Of a stretch of 8,518 nt of DNA, positions 1 to 5,518 are shown piece by piece; within the stretch, counting starts at the first letter, position 1; every line of letters begins with the position of its first letter. Made by a program: the position numbers and the translations under genes. The DNA is from an uncultured Curtobacterium sp. (lineage in GTDB: Bacteria; Actinomycetota; Actinomycetes; Actinomycetales; Microbacteriaceae). Below the pieces are notes generated by a model. The model was given only the letters and a program-made list of their open reading frames with translations. It searched no databases and was not told where the DNA came from. The stretch spans positions 1 through 8,518 of the forward strand of contig CAJYIG010000142.1 in NCBI GenBank assembly GCA_913774725.1. Reading direction: 5' to 3'.

Positions 1-434
1 ACGAGCGACCACGGCACGAGGAGCAGCGCGAGCATCCACCCGCGGGTGACGCCGAGCCGTTCGAGCACCAGGGCGACGAGCATGCCGAGCACGAGCTCGA
101 CGAACACCGTGACGACCGTGTACAGCACCGTGAAGCCGAGCGCCCGGTACCAGTCGGCGCTCTGCAGCAGTGCCGCGTAGTTGCCGAGGCCGAAGCCCTG
201 GATCGAGAAGCCGTCGTAGCCGATCTCGACGTCCGCGAAGCTCAGGACGATCGAGTACACGACCGGGAAGATCGTGACCGCCGCGACGACCAGGAGCGCC
301 GGGGCCGCGAAGCCCCACGCGCCGCGGGCCCGCACGCGCTCCATCCGCGACCGGGCGCTCGTCGGGCGGTACCCGTCGGGCTTCCCCCGGCCCGGCGCGC
401 GCGTCGCCGGGCGGGCGGCGGTGCCGGCGCTCAC
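1..434 (-). CDS. Carbohydrate ABC transporter permease, MalF type (3' part beyond the window)
   Basis: This is a membrane subunit of a binding-protein-dependent sugar importer. The visible 144 codons begin with a basic, Pro/Ala/Arg-rich cytoplasmic tail (residues 1-38). A first membrane helix follows at about 42-66 (AAPALLVVAAVTIFPVVYSI), then the conserved GLGNYAAL segment (about 82-89) typical of MalF-type permeases. A second helix spans about 100-124 and the next begins at about 133. The EAA loop that contacts the ATPase would lie beyond base 1 and is not seen. I chose the GTG at 434-432, which overlaps the TGA of the upstream binding-protein gene (GTGA). This implies translational coupling, and a weak GGGGA lies 6 nt upstream. 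An internal ATG at 344 is possible but has no clear ribosome site and would remove most of the tail. Identification as a sugar permease is firm; the substrate is unknown. Confidence 0.88.
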   Translation of the reverse strand, partial: MSAGTAARPATRAPGRGKPDGYRPTSARSRMERVRARGAWGFAAPALLVVAAVTIFPVVYSIVLSFADVEIGYDGFSIQGFGLGNYAALLQSADWYRALGFTVLYTVVTVFVELVLGMLVALVLERLGVTRGWMLALLLVPWSL

Positions 435-1750
435 AGCGCGTCCCCGGTCAGGGCGAGCGCGATCGCCGACGCCATCGCGCGGGTGCCGCCGTCGACCGAT
501 GCCTGGCCGCCGAGGATGCTGTTGCCGTTCTGGTAGACGCCCTGCGAGACCTTCGGGTAGTAGGCCGTCGAGGTCGGTCGGGGCACGAGCGTGATGCCTG
601 CCGCGGTGTCGTAGGTCGGCCGGTTCTGCCGCTTGGCGTCGTCGCTGACCAGGCTCGCGCTGCGGGCCGGCAGGACCCCGCCCTCGCGGGTCAGGAACTG
701 CTGCGCCGACTCACTCGACATCCACGCCGCGAAGGTCAGCGCCGCGGCGGGCTGCTGGGTGTGCGGGTTGATGTAGTTCCCCCACCCGCCGATCGTCGAG
801 TGGTGCTCGTCCATCCCGTCGAACGTGGGGCGGGCGGCGAGCCCGACCTTGCCGGCGACGGCCGAGTCCGGGCCGTTCGCGATGCCCCAGGCGTACGACC
901 AGTTGCGCAGGAACGCGGCACGACCACCCGCGAAGGCGTCGTTCGTGTCCTGCTCCTGGTAGGTCAGGGTCGCGCGGGGAGCGGCGCCGTCGGTGATGAG
1001 GGAGCGCATGAACTCGAACGCACGCTTCGTCTCCGAGCTCGTCGTCGCGGGCTTCGTGAGGTCGTCGTTGAGCAGCGACCCGCCGGCGTCGGCCACGAAC
1101 TCGGTCACGTTGCAGGTCAGGCCCTCGTACACGTCGCCCTGGAACGCGAGCCCGTAGTCGACGTCACCCGTGTCCACGAGCTTCGCCGCGGTGTCCTTGA
1201 CCTCCTCCCACGAGCGCGGGACCTGGAGCCCGTGCTTGTCGAGCAGGTCCTGCCGGTACAGGAAGAACGACTCGTCGATGTAGAGCGGGAACATGTAGTA
1301 GGTCCCGTCGACGCTCGCGGCCAGGCGGAGGCCCTCCGGGAACTGCTCGAAGAAGTCCTCGCCGACCAGCCGGTTCACCGGGGTCGCGAGCTTGTTCTTC
1401 GCGAACTGCCCGGGCCACGCGACGTCGCCGAGGTACACGTCCGGCGTCGGGCTGCCCGCGGCGATCTGCGTCGTCAGGCTGGTGCGGTTCGTGTCCGTGT
1501 CGCTCGGGGCGCTGACGATCCGCACGCGGATGTTCGGGTGCTCCTTCTGGAACTCGGCGATGAGACGGCGGCGCAGGTCACCGCCGTCCTTCGAGGCCAC
1601 CTGCCCCGCCCACCAGCTGATCGTGACGTCGCCCTCGGGCGGGTCGGTGGGCCACTCCTCGACGGTGGTGCGCTCCGGCCGGGTGGAGCAGCCGGCGAGC
1701 AGCAGCACCCCCGTGCCCCCGAGCAGGAAGAGCCTGCGGTCGATTGCCAT
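431..1750 (-). CDS. Extracellular sugar-binding lipoprotein of an ABC importer, with Tat-like signal
   Basis: A 439-residue family 1 solute-binding protein that captures a sugar outside the membrane and delivers it to the permease encoded just downstream. The N-terminus reads MAIDRRLFLLGGTGVLLLAGC. R5-R6 followed by L-F-L-L resembles the twin-arginine consensus, and L18-A19-G20-C21 is a lipobox, so C21 is the predicted lipid anchor. The mature protein has the usual family segments: VTISWWAG near its start, SPTPDVYLGDVAWPGQF, and FPLYIDESFFLYRQDLLDKHGL with SWEEV after it. Length is normal for the family. I chose the ATG at 1750 because AGGAGG (1760-1755) sits 4 nt upstream and the lipoprotein signal starts there. 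The open frame runs up to 1879, but that 43-residue extension would bury the signal. The gene is first in a minus-strand operon with the permease (GTGA overlap). It has no AAAGCGCTTT box; a different palindrome (1768-1783) precedes it. Confidence 0.93.
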   Translation of the reverse strand: MAIDRRLFLLGGTGVLLLAGCSTRPERTTVEEWPTDPPEGDVTISWWAGQVASKDGGDLRRRLIAEFQKEHPNIRVRIVSAPSDTDTNRTSLTTQIAAGSPTPDVYLGDVAWPGQFAKNKLATPVNRLVGEDFFEQFPEGLRLAASVDGTYYMFPLYIDESFFLYRQDLLDKHGLQVPRSWEEVKDTAAKLVDTGDVDYGLAFQGDVYEGLTCNVTEFVADAGGSLLNDDLTKPATTSSETKRAFEFMRSLITDGAAPRATLTYQEQDTNDAFAGGRAAFLRNWSYAWGIANGPDSAVAGKVGLAARPTFDGMDEHHSTIGGWGNYINPHTQQPAAALTFAAWMSSESAQQFLTREGGVLPARSASLVSDDAKRQNRPTYDTAAGITLVPRPTSTAYYPKVSQGVYQNGNSILGGQASVDGGTRAMASAIALALTGDAL

Positions 1751-1754
1751 CCGT

Positions 1755-1760
1755 CCTCCT
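1755..1760 (-). promoter_or_regulatory. Ribosome binding site AGGAGG deciding the start of the left binding-protein gene
   Basis: On the minus strand AGGAGG is followed by ACGG and then ATG (1750). It is a full-consensus Shine-Dalgarno with rather short spacing. It fixes the start at the MAIDRR signal sequence rather than at the longer open frame that begins at 1879. Confidence 0.8.
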
Positions 1761-1767
1761 CGACGAA

Positions 1768-1783
1768 GGGTGCGTACGCACCC
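1768..1783. promoter_or_regulatory. 16-bp perfect palindrome GGGTGCGTACGCACCC, probable operator
   Basis: All 16 bases are self-complementary around a central GTAC. The flanking bases (A at 1767, G at 1784) break the symmetry. It lies 18 bp upstream of the left binding-protein start codon and 8 bp from its ribosome site, a typical place for a repressor site or roadblock. It does not match the AAAGCGCTTT boxes at 3149-3174, so a different regulator is likely, probably encoded outside the window. In RNA it could also form a short hairpin near the ribosome site. The function is inferred from position and symmetry only. Confidence 0.5.
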
Positions 1784-1850
1784 GGCGATCACGTGGCCCC
1801 ACAGAACCAAGCGCGCCTGAGCGACCCCACAGGGAACCTGAGTACGCGTC

Positions 1851-1892
1851 GGACGGGAGGCTCGGTGCGGGCCCGCCACGGTCCTCCCGTCC
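1851..1892 (-). terminator. Hairpin downstream of lacI, likely terminator (degenerate copy of the 8472 hairpin)
   Basis: GGACGGGAGG at 1851-1860 is perfectly complementary to CCTCCCGTCC at 1883-1892. Inside lies a second stem, GCGGG/CCCGC (1867-1876), separated by two to three unpaired positions. It lies about 110 bases past the LacI stop in its direction of transcription, so it could end that transcript before the importer promoter. There is no U tract, so intrinsic termination is uncertain. The same outer stem and total length recur at 8472-8513. Confidence 0.55.
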
Positions 1893-2002
1893 GGTGGATG
1901 GCGCGAGACCCGCGCTGCGCGACCGTCCTCGCGGCCTGCACCCCGAGGGGTGTCGCTGGGCGCGAGACTCGCCGGCGGCCGGCGGCCGGGGGTCAGCGCG
2001 GG

Positions 2003-3022
2003 TCAGCGCGTGGGCGCGGCGGCCACCGACTCGGCGGGGCGGAGCACGCAGGGCAGCAGGAAGTGCGGGAGCTCGGTCGACGTGCCGTCGAGGCGGTCGA
2101 TCAGCGCGTCCGCGGCACGGACGCCGAGCTCACGACCGGGCGCGATCATCGTCGACAGCCGCGGGTGGTGCTGGTCCCCCGCGGCGGCGGACGACGCGAT
2201 GCTCAGCACCGAGACGTCGTCCGGCACGCGTCGGCCCGCGGCGTACAGCCCGACCAGCAGACCCGCGGACGAGTCGTCCTTCATGACGAGCACCGCGGTG
2301 ACGTCGGGGTCCGCCTCGAGCAGGCGCCGAGCGGCGTCACGGCCGCCCTCGCTGCCGGGTCCGGCGTACACGACGGTGCCCGCGCAGCCGCGGTCGACCA
2401 CCGAGCGGCGGAAGGTGTCCTCCACCCGCAGGTGCGGCGCGTAGCCGGCCATCGGCGTGCCCTCGAGGTTCTCGAGCACGAGTCCGAACCGCCGGTGCCC
2501 GAGGCCCTGCAGGTGGTCGAGGCCGTCCTCGATCGTGGTCTCGAAGTCGATGTCCACGTACGGCAGCTCGGCGGCGTCGCGCGTCCGGCCGATCAGGGTG
2601 AACGGGACCCCGAGCTCGGACAGCTTGACGACGCGCGGGTCGTCCATCCGCACCTCCATGAGCACGACGCCGTCGACGAGGCCGCCGGAGACCAGGTCGT
2701 CGAGGTCGTCGCCTGCCGGGTCGACCGGCCAGAGCACCAGGTGGTACCCCCGCTCGGAGGCCCGCTCGGCCGCGTTCATGAAGAACTCCGACGTGGTCGG
2801 GCTGAACCGGTTGCCCGTCGTCGGGAACAGCAGCGCGACGATCCTGGTCCGCCGACTCGCGAGCGCCCGCGCCACGACGTTGCCGCGGAACTTCAGCTCG
2901 CGCATCGCCGCGGTGACCTTCGCCGTGGTCGCCGGCGTGACGTACTTCGTGCCGTTCACCACGAACGACACCGTCGCGATGGAGACACCGGCACGGTCGG
3001 CGACCTGCTGCATCGTGGCCAT
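2003..3022 (-). CDS. LacI-family transcriptional repressor
   Basis: A 339-residue DNA-binding repressor of normal LacI/GalR length. The N-terminal helix-turn-helix is plain: MQQVADRAGVSIATVSFVVNG at residues 4-24, with T17-V18-S19 at the start of the recognition helix. The hinge segment NVVARALASRRTR (48-60) includes the leucine (L54) that in this family intercalates at the central CG of the operator. A periplasmic-binding-protein-like effector domain follows from about residue 61 (IVALLFPTTGNRFSP). I chose the ATG at 3022 because AGGAGG (3033-3028) lies 5 nt upstream and the helix-turn-helix then starts at the usual distance. The open frame extends to 3106. The gene is divergent from the five-gene importer/ThuA operon and shares its regulatory region, so it is inferred to repress that operon and itself, with a sugar as inducer. 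The effector is unknown. Control of the left importer is less likely because the operator box is absent there. Confidence 0.93.
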   Translation of the reverse strand: MATMQQVADRAGVSIATVSFVVNGTKYVTPATTAKVTAAMRELKFRGNVVARALASRRTRIVALLFPTTGNRFSPTTSEFFMNAAERASERGYHLVLWPVDPAGDDLDDLVSGGLVDGVVLMEVRMDDPRVVKLSELGVPFTLIGRTRDAAELPYVDIDFETTIEDGLDHLQGLGHRRFGLVLENLEGTPMAGYAPHLRVEDTFRRSVVDRGCAGTVVYAGPGSEGGRDAARRLLEADPDVTAVLVMKDDSSAGLLVGLYAAGRRVPDDVSVLSIASSAAAGDQHHPRLSTMIAPGRELGVRAADALIDRLDGTSTELPHFLLPCVLRPAESVAAAPTR

Positions 3023-3027
3023 CGGAC

Positions 3028-3033
3028 CCTCCT
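3028..3033 (-). promoter_or_regulatory. Ribosome binding site AGGAGG of the LacI gene
   Basis: On the minus strand AGGAGG is followed by GTCCG and ATG (3022). It selects the MATMQQVADRAGVS start over the upstream in-frame ATG at 3106, which would add 28 residues ahead of the helix-turn-helix. Confidence 0.8.
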
Positions 3034-3123
3034 GATCGATCGGTATCGCCCCGGGCCCGCGGCACACCCGAGAGCAGGACGACGACGCTGCCGACCTGCA
3101 CCGCACGTGCTGCGGTGGTCACG

Positions 3124-3151
3124 AGCATAGACCCGCACCGGAACGAGAAAA
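3124..3151 (-). promoter_or_regulatory. Candidate promoter of the LacI gene
   Basis: On the minus strand TATGCT (3129-3124) is a good -10 hexamer. The upstream hexamer at 16-bp spacing is TTTTCT (3151-3146), a poor -35. The upstream part overlaps the first AAAGCGCTTT box, so repressor binding there would also block its own gene. The -10 is reasonable; the -35 and the autoregulation are inference. Confidence 0.35.
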
Positions 3152-3176
3152 GCGCTTTACAGGTAAAGCGCTTTCC
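3147..3176. promoter_or_regulatory. Double LacI-type operator (two AAAGCGCTTT boxes in one inverted repeat)
   Basis: Two identical 10-bp palindromes AAAGCGCTTT lie at 3149-3158 and 3165-3174, with centres 16 bp apart. They also form a perfect 12+2+12 inverted repeat (3149-3174), because AAAGCGCTTTAC is mirrored by GTAAAGCGCTTT across an AG centre. The A/T-flanked GCGC core with central CG is the style of LacI-family and cre operators. The site lies between the divergent LacI gene and the binding-protein gene and overlaps the candidate promoters on both strands. I found no other copy of this box by eye in the window. Confidence 0.82.
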
Positions 3177-3185
3177 TGCTACCTT
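3156..3185 (+). promoter_or_regulatory. Candidate promoter of the importer/ThuA operon
   Basis: TTTACA (3156-3161) differs by one base from the -35 consensus. TACCTT at 3180-3185, after an 18-bp spacer, fits the TAnnnT pattern of actinobacterial -10 elements. The second operator box fills the spacer and the first overlaps the -35, so a bound repressor should exclude RNA polymerase. Transcription would start near 3192, leaving a leader of about 80 nt. Confidence 0.5.
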
Positions 3186-3271
3186 CTCGCCCCAGGACCA
3201 CCGCGACGACGACGTCAGTGGAGTCGACGCACCGTGTCCTTCCCCGCATCCGCGAAGAGAAGAGCAGTGCA

Positions 3272-4510
3272 ATGAAGCCTGGTTTCCGCTCCACGTCCCG
3301 CCGGGGCCGCGCCCTCGTCGGCGCCGCCGCGATCGTCGCGACGGTCCCCCTCGTCCTGACCGGGTGCTCCGGCTCCGGCAACGCGTCGTCGTCCGGCGGC
3401 GGCGGGAAGACCCTCACGATCGAGGACTACTACGCCGAGAACTACGACCCGATCTACCAGCAGTGCGCGAAGGACGTCGGCGCCGAGGTGAAGATCAACC
3501 ACGTCGCCGGTGCCGGCCTCATCTCGAAGGTCCTGCAGCAGGCGTCGTCGCGCACCCTGCCCGACGTCCTCATGCTCGACAACCCCGACGTCCAGCAGAT
3601 CGCCGCCTCGGGTGCGCTGTCCGACCTCGCCGACTACGGCCTCGACGCGGACGACGACGTCCCCGGCGTCAAGGGCGCGAACACCTACGAGGGAAAGCTC
3701 TACGGCCTGCAGCCGGTCACGAACTCGATCGCGCTGTACTACAACAAGAAGCTGCTCGCCGACGCCGGCGTCCAGCCGCCCAAGACGTGGGACGAGCTGA
3801 AGGAAGCGGCGAAGAAGCTCACGAACGGGTCGACGTACGGCTTCGCGATGAGCAACATCAACACCTACGAGGGCACCTGGCAGTTCCTGCCCTTCTTCTG
3901 GTCGAACGGCGGTGACGAGAAGGACATCGCGACGCCCGAGGCAGCGCAGGCGCTGCAGCTCGTGCAGGACCTGCAGGACGACGGCTCGATGTCGAAGAGC
4001 TCGATCAACTGGGCGCAGGCCGACGTCAACAACCAGTTCATCGCCGGCAAGGCCGCGATGATGATCAACGGTCCGTGGCAGCTGCCCGCCCTCAAGGAGG
4101 CGAAGGACCTGGAGTTCGACAGCGTCCCGATCCCGACCCGTACCGGCTCCGAGACCGTCGCCCCGCTCGGTGGCGAGGCCTTCACCGTCCCGCAGACGGG
4201 CGACAAGGAGAAGATGCAGCTCGCCGGCAAGTTCGTCGGGTGCCTGAACAGCGACAAGATGCAGTCCGTCATCGCGGGGGTCACCGGCAACGTGCCGACC
4301 AACATCGAGGTCGGCAAGCAGTGGGCCGCCGACCACGCCGACGTCGCGTCGTTCGTCACCACCGTGCAGACCGCCCGAGCACGCACCGGTGAACTCGGAC
4401 CGGACTGGCCCAAGGCCGCCACGAAGATCTACACCGCCGTCCAGCTCGCGCTGACCGGCAAGGCCGACCCCGAGCAGGCGCTCGAGCAGGCGCAGTCGCA
4501 GAACCAGTAG
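3272..4510 (+). CDS. Extracellular sugar-binding lipoprotein of the Thu-like ABC importer
   Basis: A 412-residue family 1 solute-binding protein. A Sec-type lipoprotein signal runs from M1 to the lipobox L29-T30-G31-C32. A flexible Ser/Gly linker follows (33-45). The binding domains show familiar segments: SRTLPDVLMLDNPDVQQIAASGAL (about 93-116), GKLYGLQPVTNSIALYYNKKLL (141-162), PPKTWDELKEAAKKL (169-183) and AGKAAMMINGPW (258-269). I chose the ATG at 3272 because the signal begins there; an in-frame ATG at 3218 would add 18 hydrophilic residues. The ribosome site is weak (AGAAGAG about 7 nt upstream). Besides the lipid cysteine only C65 and C324 are present. It is the first gene of the operon, under the double operator, and is followed after 57 bp by the first permease. 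It probably delivers a di- or oligosaccharide; position and neighbours suggest a trehalose-like glycoside, but sequence alone cannot tell. Confidence 0.93.
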   Translation: MKPGFRSTSRRGRALVGAAAIVATVPLVLTGCSGSGNASSSGGGGKTLTIEDYYAENYDPIYQQCAKDVGAEVKINHVAGAGLISKVLQQASSRTLPDVLMLDNPDVQQIAASGALSDLADYGLDADDDVPGVKGANTYEGKLYGLQPVTNSIALYYNKKLLADAGVQPPKTWDELKEAAKKLTNGSTYGFAMSNINTYEGTWQFLPFFWSNGGDEKDIATPEAAQALQLVQDLQDDGSMSKSSINWAQADVNNQFIAGKAAMMINGPWQLPALKEAKDLEFDSVPIPTRTGSETVAPLGGEAFTVPQTGDKEKMQLAGKFVGCLNSDKMQSVIAGVTGNVPTNIEVGKQWAADHADVASFVTTVQTARARTGELGPDWPKAATKIYTAVQLALTGKADPEQALEQAQSQNQ

Positions 4511-4516
4511 CGGATC

Positions 4517-4546
4517 CGGGGAGCCGGTCGCGCGACCGGCTCCCCG
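4517..4546 (+). repeat. 30-bp perfect palindrome between binding-protein and permease genes
   Basis: The sequence from C4517 to G4546 is fully self-complementary (15+15 bases; it begins CGGGGAGCCGGTC). The RNA would fold into a stem of about 13 bp with a CGCG tetraloop. It starts 6 bp after the binding-protein stop and ends 8 bp before the permease ribosome site. No T tract follows, so full termination is unlikely. Such hairpins commonly protect the upstream message from 3' decay or partly attenuate transcription, giving more binding protein than permease. That role is inferred here. Confidence 0.75.
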
Positions 4547-4567
4547 CCCCCGACGGAAGGACCTGAC

Positions 4568-5518
4568 ATGAGCGCCTCCACACAGATCCGGCCCCGGGCG
4601 ACGACGCCCGCGGCCCCCGCCCGCCCCGGACAGCGCCGCGCGCGCCTCCGGTCGTCGATCACCCGCTGGCTCTTCGTCGTGCCGGCCGCGGTGTTCGTCG
4701 CCGTGTTCTTCGGCTACCCCGTGGTGAAGAACGTCCTGATGTCGTTCCAGGACTACACGACGAAGACCTTCTTCACCGGCGAGGCCCCCTGGGTGGGTCT
4801 CGGCAACTACGTGTCGGTGTTCACGAGCGCCGTCTTCACCACGAGCGTCGTCAACACCGCGCTGTTCACCGCGGGCTCGATCGTCCTGCAGTTCGTGCTG
4901 GGCCTCGGCCTCGCGCTGTTCTTCCGGCGGCACTTCCCGCTGTCGGGCTTCCTGCGGGGCCTGCTCCTCCTGCCGTGGCTGCTCCCCCTCATCGCGTCGA
5001 GCGCGGTGTGGAAGTGGCTGCTCGACCAGGACAGCGGCGCCCTCAACCAGCTGCTCGGCGTCGTCGGCATCGGCCCGGTCCCGTGGCTGGTGAGCCCGAG
5101 CCTCGCGCTCATCGCGGTCATCGGCGTGAACGTCTGGCTCGGCATCCCCTTCAACACGACCATCCTGTACAGCGGGCTGCAGTCGGTCCCGCCGGAGCTC
5201 TACGAAGCGGGTGCCCTCGACGGCGCGACCGGCTTCAAGGCCTTCTGGTACATCACGTGGCCGAGCATCCGATCGGTCGTCAGCGTGGTCATCGTGCTCG
5301 GGGTGGTCTACACGCTGAAGGTCGTCGACATCATCCTCGGCCTGACCGGCGGCGGCCCGGCGAACTCGACGCAGACCCTCGCCACGAACGCCTACCACCA
5401 GTCGTTCATCAACTTCCAGTTCGGCATCGGAGCCGCGGTGAGCAACGTGCTCATCGTCGTCTCGTTCGTGTTCGCGATGGTCTACATCGCCATCTCCCGG
5501 AAGGCGGTCGACGAATGA
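4568..5518 (+). CDS. Sugar ABC transporter permease, MalF/ThuF type
   Basis: A 316-residue inner-membrane permease. After a basic cytoplasmic tail (1-30) come about six hydrophobic helices: roughly 33-58, 95-120, 128-150, 178-200, 235-258 and 288-311. The GLGNYVSVF segment (77-85) precedes the second helix. The EAA loop that docks on the ATPase is clear: E213-A214-G215-A216-L217-D218-G219-A220, ending in WP at 231-232. GGAAGGA (4555-4561) lies 6 nt before the ATG. The stop overlaps the next start as ATGA (5515-5518), so the two permeases are translationally coupled and should form a heterodimeric pore. No ATPase gene follows, which is usual for actinobacterial oligosaccharide importers sharing an MsiK-type ATPase. 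Family assignment is firm; the substrate is inferred from the operon only. Confidence 0.94.
   Translation: MSASTQIRPRATTPAAPARPGQRRARLRSSITRWLFVVPAAVFVAVFFGYPVVKNVLMSFQDYTTKTFFTGEAPWVGLGNYVSVFTSAVFTTSVVNTALFTAGSIVLQFVLGLGLALFFRRHFPLSGFLRGLLLLPWLLPLIASSAVWKWLLDQDSGALNQLLGVVGIGPVPWLVSPSLALIAVIGVNVWLGIPFNTTILYSGLQSVPPELYEAGALDGATGFKAFWYITWPSIRSVVSVVIVLGVVYTLKVVDIILGLTGGGPANSTQTLATNAYHQSFINFQFGIGAAVSNVLIVVSFVFAMVYIAISRKAVDE

Larger units (their letters stand above)
1751..2002. other. Intergenic region between the LacI gene and the left importer operon
   Basis: This 252-bp stretch holds no credible gene. It must contain the promoter of the minus-strand importer operon, but I see no convincing -35/-10 pair. 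From the operon side it contains the 16-bp palindrome (1768-1783), two CCCCACAG direct repeats (1797-1804 and 1825-1832), and a 42-nt hairpin (1851-1892). Further on are two GGCGCGAGAC repeats (1900-1909 and 1959-1968), a small CACCCC/GGGGTG inverted repeat (1939-1952), and tandem 7-mers and 10-mers running into the lacI stop (1972-2009). Confidence 0.6.

Noticed and set aside
1751..1879. N-terminal extension of the left binding protein (start at 1879)
   Set aside because: It would place 43 residues ahead of a complete lipoprotein signal and would span the palindrome. AGGAGG directly precedes the ATG at 1750.
3023..3106. N-terminal extension of the LacI repressor (start at 3106)
   Set aside because: LacI proteins start just before the helix-turn-helix, and a consensus ribosome site precedes the ATG at 3022.
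761..3130. Long plus-strand open frame of 789 codons
   Set aside because: It runs antisense across the binding-protein and LacI genes and the gap between them. Its translation is Arg/Val/Glu/Gly-rich with no recognisable domain, as expected from third-position GC bias. The opposite-strand genes have clear motifs.
4511..4567. Full transcription terminator splitting the right-hand operon
   Set aside because: The stem is strong, but no T tract follows and the downstream permeases have no promoter of their own that I can see. Attenuation or mRNA protection is more likely.
3215..5398. Long minus-strand open frame of 727 codons
   Set aside because: It is antisense to the binding-protein gene and first permease, with low-complexity Arg/Asp/Glu/Gly composition and no motifs. 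It is a shadow of the real genes.
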